From positions 1,054,001-1,118,000 of the forward strand of contig NZ_JBFRBB010000001.1 in assembly GCF_040932035.1 (NCBI RefSeq): 64,000 bases of DNA. Direction: 5' to 3'. This document shows, in pieces, positions 59,139 to 64,000 of this stretch; positions within the stretch are counted from its first letter, which is position 1; the number at the start of each line of letters is the position of its first letter. The notes below the pieces were generated by a model, which worked only from the letters and a program-made list of their open reading frames with translations, was not told where the DNA came from and did no database searches. A program made the position numbers and the translations under genes. Source of the DNA: Hoeflea_A sp040932035 (lineage in GTDB: Bacteria > Pseudomonadota > Alphaproteobacteria > Rhizobiales > Rhizobiaceae).

Positions 59139-60394
59139 GACGGATCTCCGAATTCGGGAATCTCGATCTCGACCGGACGCATCAGCGGGCGGCTGTCGAT
59201 CACGCCGCCCGGCAGCAGCGCCGGAAATGAGGATTGGGCCCAGCGGACCAGTTGCACGGCCGGAGCGCCGAGCAGAAGTTTGGCGGAGGGCTGGGTCCAA
59301 AGGATATGGTCCATGCGGTCATTGGGCCTGTAGGGCGCATCGGCGACGCCGTCGCCATTGATGTCGTAGGCGGCGAAATCGCTCCAGTGATTGCCGCGCC
59401 CGCCGGCCGACCAGTCGACCCAGCGAGAGCCGACATACTTGACCTGCGTGCGGTTGCCGATGAAGGCATTGCCCGCAATATCGTTGCGCTCCGAGCCGGC
59501 GGTGAAGTGAATGCCGATGGCGCAGCGTTCGAAGCGGTTGTCTTCTATCTTGTTCTTGTGGGCGTTGTACAGGAACACGCAACGGTTCTTGCCGTCGCGG
59601 ATGAGGTTGCCCCGGACCTCGGACTGGTTGGCGTAGTTGAGCATGATGCCGTGTTCGGCATCGCCGACGGATATGTTGTCCGTCACCTTCACGCGTTTGG
59701 AAAACATCACCGCATAGCCGAGATCGTTTCCGATCGAGATGTTGCCGGAAACCTCGCTGTCATTGGCGTACATGTAATGAACCGCAAAGCGCAGGTCGCG
59801 GAAGCGGTTGTTGGTGAATCTGTTGTTTTTCGACGTATTGACGAAGATGCCGTCGCGGCCCCAGCGAATGTCGTTGCCGTCGACAACGGCGCCGGGCGCG
59901 TTCCAGACATAGACACCGTTGCCACGGTCGTTGACCCGGTGGTCCTGGCGGCCGACGATGACATTATTGGCGACGCGTGAATTCTCGGCCCCGTGAATAT
60001 CGACGCCGTAAAGATTACCGATGATCCGGTTGTTTTCGACGACGGCGCCGCCGGCCTCTTTTCCGAGGCTGACGCCGGCATCGATGGTCTCGTGGGATGA
60101 GCCGGAACCCTTGATGGTGAGGCCGCGCAGGGTAACGTCCTGCGCGGCAACAGTGATTACGCTGCCCCTTCCGGTGCCTTCGATGGTCGCCGTGCCCTGG
60201 CCCTCAATGGTCAGTGGACGGTCGACTGTGAAGTTGCCGGCATGGACACCTGGAGCAAGGCGCAGGATGTCGCCATCCTCCGCCTGCTCTAGAGCAGTGG
60301 CCAGCGCCCCGGTCTCGGCCGGCACCTGCCGTTCGCCGGCCAGACAGGTCAGCGGCGTCAGCAACAGTGCAAGTATGAGTCCGGAACGCATCAT
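59135..60394 (-). CDS. nosD: NosD periplasmic copper-processing protein
   Basis: 419 residues from the ATG at 60394; the next codon is also ATG. Signal peptide GLILALLLTPLTCLA-G. The rest is a right-handed parallel beta-helix of repeats such as NRIIGNLYGVDIHGAENSRVANN and NRFTNNRFRDLRFAVHYM, typical of NosD/CASH-type proteins. It sits on NosFY and hands copper/sulfur units to NosZ. Confidence 0.94.
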   Translation of the reverse strand: MMRSGLILALLLTPLTCLAGERQVPAETGALATALEQAEDGDILRLAPGVHAGNFTVDRPLTIEGQGTATIEGTGRGSVITVAAQDVTLRGLTIKGSGSSHETIDAGVSLGKEAGGAVVENNRIIGNLYGVDIHGAENSRVANNVIVGRQDHRVNDRGNGVYVWNAPGAVVDGNDIRWGRDGIFVNTSKNNRFTNNRFRDLRFAVHYMYANDSEVSGNISIGNDLGYAVMFSKRVKVTDNISVGDAEHGIMLNYANQSEVRGNLIRDGKNRCVFLYNAHKNKIEDNRFERCAIGIHFTAGSERNDIAGNAFIGNRTQVKYVGSRWVDWSAGGRGNHWSDFAAYDINGDGVADAPYRPNDRMDHILWTQPSAKLLLGAPAVQLVRWAQSSFPALLPGGVIDSRPLMRPVEIEIPEFGDPS

Positions 60395-60396
60395 GA

Positions 60397-62298
60397 TCAG
60401 GCCGCCCGCGGTTCGACGAACATGCGGCCGCGCATTTCCATGTGCAGCGCGTGGCAGAACCACTGGCAATAGAACCAGTGGACGCCCGGCCGTTCGGCAA
60501 CGAAGGTCACCGACGCGGTCGCCAGCGGCGCCACTTCCATGGCAATGCCGAAGTTGGACAGGCAGAAGCCGTGCGTCAGATCGTCGATGTCATCGAGGTT
60601 GGTGACGTAGACCGTAACCTCGTCGCCCTGTTTCACCGTGAACTTCTCCAGGCTGAAGGTCGGAGCGACCGATGTCATGTAGACGCGCACCTTGTTGCCG
60701 TCGCGGATCGGCTCATCGGCACCTTCCTCCAGATCGACACCGTCGGCTGCGGCCTGTTTGCGGGCCTCCTCGAATGTCGGGTCGTTGCGGTCCCACACGG
60801 TAACCGGATTGACCTTGGAGCGGTGGACAATGATCGAGTCATGCGGTTCGGCAAAGGTCGGACCGTCATGCACCACCTTCATCTCGTCACCGGAGATGTC
60901 GATGAGCTGCTCGTTCTCGGGCTTCAGAGGACCGACATTGAGGAAGCGGTCCTTCGAGAACTTGTTCATCGAAATCAGCCACTTGCCGTCGGCTTCCGCG
61001 GTTTCGCCCATGGAGGTCGAGTTGTGGCCCGGCTGGTAATGAACGTCGACCTTGGAGATGATCGGATCGACATCCTCACCGGCATAGGCGCGAATGGCCT
61101 TGTCGATGTTCCACTTGGCGACCTGGCTGTCGAGGAACAGCGTGGTGTAGCCGTTGCCCTTGCCGTCGAAAGCCGTGTGGAGCGGTCCAAGGCCAAGCTG
61201 CGGCTCGGCGACGACGCAGGAGCGCGGATCGGCGTCCGTGTCGAAGAGTGCCGGGATTTTTTCCACGTCTAGAACGGAAACGGTCGGAGACAGCTTGCCG
61301 TTGATGACGATGTGGCGCTTGTCCGGGGCCGCGTTACAGCCGTGCGGGCTGTTCGGGATCGGCACGTAGCGGGTGAGCTTGGAGCCCTTGCGGCCGTCGA
61401 CGACGGGCACGCCGTGGAGTTCCTGATAGTCACCGGCTGCGACTGCTTCCTCGATGGCCTTGATGTCGAAGATGACCACATGGTCGGTTTCGCTTGCCGT
61501 CATATCGGCAAGGTTCATGCCCATCTCGGAGTTGTAACTGGTGGCAAATGCATATTTGCCCTGATAGTCGCAGTCGCAGTTGTCGAGATTGCCCGAGACG
61601 ATCACCTGCCAGGCCACCTTCATCTCATCGCCATCGATGGCGGTGAAGATGTTGACGTATTCCTCCGGCTTGTCGAGGATCTTGCCATCATTGACCAGCG
61701 GAGCCTCGTGCTCGCCATTGGCAAAGACATAGCCGGTACGCGGGAACTTCTGCGGACGCAGGCCGTGAATGTCCTTGGCATTCGGGATCTCGATGATCTT
61801 GTCGCACTTCATCACGTCACAGCGGACACGGGCGACGCGCGTGTTTGCCTTGTCGTTGGCAAACAGGTAGCGGCCGTCATAGGTGCCGTCGGTGAACGAC
61901 ATGTGCGGGTGGTGCAGATCGCCATTGTCGTAGGTGACCTTACCCTGCGCTTTCAGATACTGCTTGGATTCGGGAAGCAGTCCCTCGGTCAGGATCTTGA
62001 GCGACTCGTTGGTTTGTCCCCAACCGGTTGCCGAGCAGCGGTTGAAGACCGGAATGCGCATGAATTCGCGCATGGACGGAACACCCAGGATGCGAATCTC
62101 GCCCGTCTGGCCGGAAGACCAGAAGCCGTAATACTCATCGAGTTCGCCGGGTTCCAGCGCAAACTTGCCGGCGGCACGCGCAGGCTCACCGGAGGCTAGC
62201 AGCCCACCCGTGCCGGCTGCGGCAAGAACCGCTCCACCGGCCGTGGCGCCGAGCAGGTCCCGTCGGTTGATGGACCATGATTTCTCTTTGTCAGACAT
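60397..62298 (-). CDS. nosZ: Nitrous oxide reductase NosZ (clade I, Tat-exported)
   Basis: 633 residues. Tat signal INRRDLLGATAGGAVLAAAG, which marks clade I. Beta-propeller His ligands for the CuZ cluster appear in DNGDLHHPHMSFTDG, NSPHGCNAAPDK and FAEPHDSIIVHR. The C-terminal cupredoxin domain carries the CuA motif CQWFCHALHMEM. It reduces N2O to N2 in the periplasm. Its start overlaps the nosR stop by eight bases. Confidence 0.97.
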   Translation of the reverse strand: MSDKEKSWSINRRDLLGATAGGAVLAAAGTGGLLASGEPARAAGKFALEPGELDEYYGFWSSGQTGEIRILGVPSMREFMRIPVFNRCSATGWGQTNESLKILTEGLLPESKQYLKAQGKVTYDNGDLHHPHMSFTDGTYDGRYLFANDKANTRVARVRCDVMKCDKIIEIPNAKDIHGLRPQKFPRTGYVFANGEHEAPLVNDGKILDKPEEYVNIFTAIDGDEMKVAWQVIVSGNLDNCDCDYQGKYAFATSYNSEMGMNLADMTASETDHVVIFDIKAIEEAVAAGDYQELHGVPVVDGRKGSKLTRYVPIPNSPHGCNAAPDKRHIVINGKLSPTVSVLDVEKIPALFDTDADPRSCVVAEPQLGLGPLHTAFDGKGNGYTTLFLDSQVAKWNIDKAIRAYAGEDVDPIISKVDVHYQPGHNSTSMGETAEADGKWLISMNKFSKDRFLNVGPLKPENEQLIDISGDEMKVVHDGPTFAEPHDSIIVHRSKVNPVTVWDRNDPTFEEARKQAAADGVDLEEGADEPIRDGNKVRVYMTSVAPTFSLEKFTVKQGDEVTVYVTNLDDIDDLTHGFCLSNFGIAMEVAPLATASVTFVAERPGVHWFYCQWFCHALHMEMRGRMFVEPRAA

Positions 62299-64000
62299 TG
62301 ACTTTCTCCTTCTTCATAGCCGGTTTCGCGGCAGCCACAGGTGGTGCCTTGAAACTCTCCTTGTTGCGGGCTTCAAAAGCCTTGCGGCTTTTCAGCTTGC
62401 GCATGACGACCGGGCATTTTGTGCCCGATTGATACAGAACCTGGCAGTGCAGGCAGTTGACGCATTCGTTGGGGTTGATTTCGCCGGTCGGATGAATGGC
62501 CTGGACCGGGCAATCATTTGAGCAGGTCCGGCAGGGATGACCGCACTCGTGATAGCGTTTGAGCCAGTCGAACATGCGAATGCGGGCAGGGATCGCCAGC
62601 GCCGCACCCAGCGGACAAAGATAGCGGCAGTAAAACCGCTCGACGAACAAACCGATGATGAGCAGGCCGATAGCGAAGACCACGAATGGCCAGGCGCGGG
62701 CGAATTTCAAGATGATCGCGGTCTTGAAGGGTTCGACTTCGGCAAACGACTCTGCAAGTGGTATCGACGCGAGAGAGATGCCGAAAAGCCCGAAGAAAAT
62801 CATATATTTGACGGGCCACAGCCGCTCATGCAGACCCCATGGAAGCTCCCATTGCGGCACTTTGAGCGCCCGGGCGACCTTGTTGGTCAGTTCCTGCAGC
62901 GCGCCGAAGGGGCACAGCCAGCCGCAATAGGCACCGCGTCCCCAAAAGACCAGCGCGGCGGCAACGGAGAACCAGAGGATGAAGATCATCGGGTCGAGCA
63001 GGAACGCGTCCCAGGTAAAGCCTTCCTTCAGCGCACCGGCCAGCGCCATCAGGTTGACGACGGAAAGCTGGGCATTGGCGTACCAGCCAAGAAAGACCAG
63101 CGTCATGGTCAAGAAGCCCATGCGGAACCAGAATAAGAATCGCTCGTTGCGGGTCCACTGGAACTGGAAGAAGAAGACGGCGGTCAGCACGGTCAGCATG
63201 GCGGCAAGCACACCGACTTCGATCTTGCGGTCGAGCCAGATACGCTGCCACAGCGCGGCTTTTGCGGCAGCTTCTTCGGCGGCTGTGTCAGCCGCTGTTG
63301 CGAGCGGTTGCAGGTATTTTTCCGGCAACCGGTAGCCGAGATCGAATGTCAGAAAGCTCTTTTCGACCGGTCCGGTCGCGCGCTGGGCCAGCAATTGCAA
63401 CCGCCAGGGTGCGGCGGGATCGAACCCGGAATCGGCCGGTATCTTGAAGATATCCAGTTCGGTGAAGCTGGGAGCGCCGCCGGCTGCGACCGTACCGAGC
63501 CTGCGGTGCTGCTTGTCGAAGAAGCGCACCGAGCGGTCGCCTTGGATAAGCTGGATGCGGTCGAAGATGCCGCCCCGCACATAGCCCGAACCCTTGAAGG
63601 AATAGCGGCCGTGTCCGGCAACCAGGATGGCGTGCTCACCCTCTTCAAGCCAATTCTCAAGATTGGCGTATTCAGCCTCGCCAAGCAGGCTGAGGCCAAT
63701 GGAGGGCACGCTGACCAGCGCGGCCTTCATGTCGATGTAAGTGTCCGTTTCCGGTCCTTTTTCCCGCCGCCGGGCCGCCTTTGCATCGCCGGACTTCGCA
63801 AAGGCGTTGTTGATCTGTCCGACGTCGAGGGTCAGCGCTCGGATCGAACCGTCACCGGCGAGGGTCAGCCAGTCTTCCGTGGTACGCAGCTCGGAATTGA
63901 CCTGACGCTGCGGTCCACTGGCGGTTAGCGGGGCCAGGCCGCCCAGACCCAGCGCACGGGCAACCTTCAATCCGCCGCGCACGATCGAATCGTCTATCAC
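62291..64000 (-). CDS. nosR: NosR membrane flavoprotein/ferredoxin (C-terminal 569 residues; cut by right edge)
   Basis: The gene begins beyond the window. Visible are the end of the periplasmic FMN-binding domain, then about five membrane segments. Polyferredoxin motifs follow: CGWLCPFGALQE, CRYLCPLGAALA and two 4Fe-4S clusters (CRTCSNDCP, CVNCLHCQVLYQSGTKCP). NosR passes electrons from the quinone pool toward NosZ and is needed for nosZ expression and activity. The FMN is attached by NosX, encoded downstream. Confidence 0.95.
   Translation of the reverse strand: MIDDSIVRGGLKVARALGLGGLAPLTASGPQRQVNSELRTTEDWLTLAGDGSIRALTLDVGQINNAFAKSGDAKAARRREKGPETDTYIDMKAALVSVPSIGLSLLGEAEYANLENWLEEGEHAILVAGHGRYSFKGSGYVRGGIFDRIQLIQGDRSVRFFDKQHRRLGTVAAGGAPSFTELDIFKIPADSGFDPAAPWRLQLLAQRATGPVEKSFLTFDLGYRLPEKYLQPLATAADTAAEEAAAKAALWQRIWLDRKIEVGVLAAMLTVLTAVFFFQFQWTRNERFLFWFRMGFLTMTLVFLGWYANAQLSVVNLMALAGALKEGFTWDAFLLDPMIFILWFSVAAALVFWGRGAYCGWLCPFGALQELTNKVARALKVPQWELPWGLHERLWPVKYMIFFGLFGISLASIPLAESFAEVEPFKTAIILKFARAWPFVVFAIGLLIIGLFVERFYCRYLCPLGAALAIPARIRMFDWLKRYHECGHPCRTCSNDCPVQAIHPTGEINPNECVNCLHCQVLYQSGTKCPVVMRKLKSRKAFEARNKESFKAPPVAAAKPAMKKEKVNV

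Overview
The window reads as one piece of a GC-rich alphaproteobacterial genome, most likely of the order Hyphomicrobiales (Rhizobiales). The evidence is the rhizobial-type glycerol-like ABC transporter with its DUF2160 protein, the nnrR/norCBQDEF and nosRZDFYLX gene orders, and the density of catabolic modules each with its own transporter and regulator. The genus cannot be fixed from sequence alone. No ribosomal protein, tRNA, rRNA or replication gene was seen, so the region is accessory in character (catabolic chromosomal region or large plasmid; inference).

Layout. 1-7300: a carbon-catabolic cluster with a MaoC-type hydratase (cut by the left edge), aldo/keto reductase, acyl-CoA dehydrogenase, SDR, DUF993 aldolase-like protein, sugar isomerase/epimerase-like protein and M14-type carboxypeptidase-like protein. 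Two matching palindromes flank its divergent promoter. 7300-15100: an AT-rich small exported protein, a LuxR-type regulator, a MaoC-MFS pair, a 52-residue small protein, an omega-aminotransferase with divergent XRE-cupin regulator, a TPR-methyltransferase, dodecin and a small phosphoesterase. 15442-21427: a glycerol-type ABC importer (binding protein, two unequal ATPases, two permeases, DUF2160). 21553-23077: a BlaI repressor and M56 peptidase pair.

23128-29303: a TRAP transporter (DctM, DctQ, DctP), then a self-sufficient cytochrome P450 (P450 plus flavin reductase plus 2Fe-2S) with a divergent IclR regulator. 29316-41769: a MarR regulator divergent from a 12-gene run for CoA-dependent aromatic acid breakdown: a monooxygenase/Old-Yellow-type reductase fusion, thioesterase, CoA ligase, carboxymuconolactone-decarboxylase-like protein, branched-chain-type ABC transporter (five genes), cupin, a second flavin monooxygenase and a RidA-like protein. 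No classical ring-cleavage dioxygenase is present, which suggests dearomatisation by the fusion enzyme. 41944-47454: a dimethylglycine/sarcosine dehydrogenase-like protein facing an operon of class V aminotransferase, GlxA-type and LysR-type regulators.

47698-64000: a denitrification island. A Crp/Fnr regulator of Nnr/Dnr type and a DUF4202 gene converge on norCBQDEF (nitric oxide reductase). An unrecognised 236-residue protein separates this from nosR(partial)-Z-D-F-Y-L-X and a c-type cytochrome closed by a terminator. Fnr-type boxes lie upstream of both the regulator gene and norC. No nitrate or nitrite reductase gene is in the window. The nor and nos genes together would convert NO to N2O to N2.
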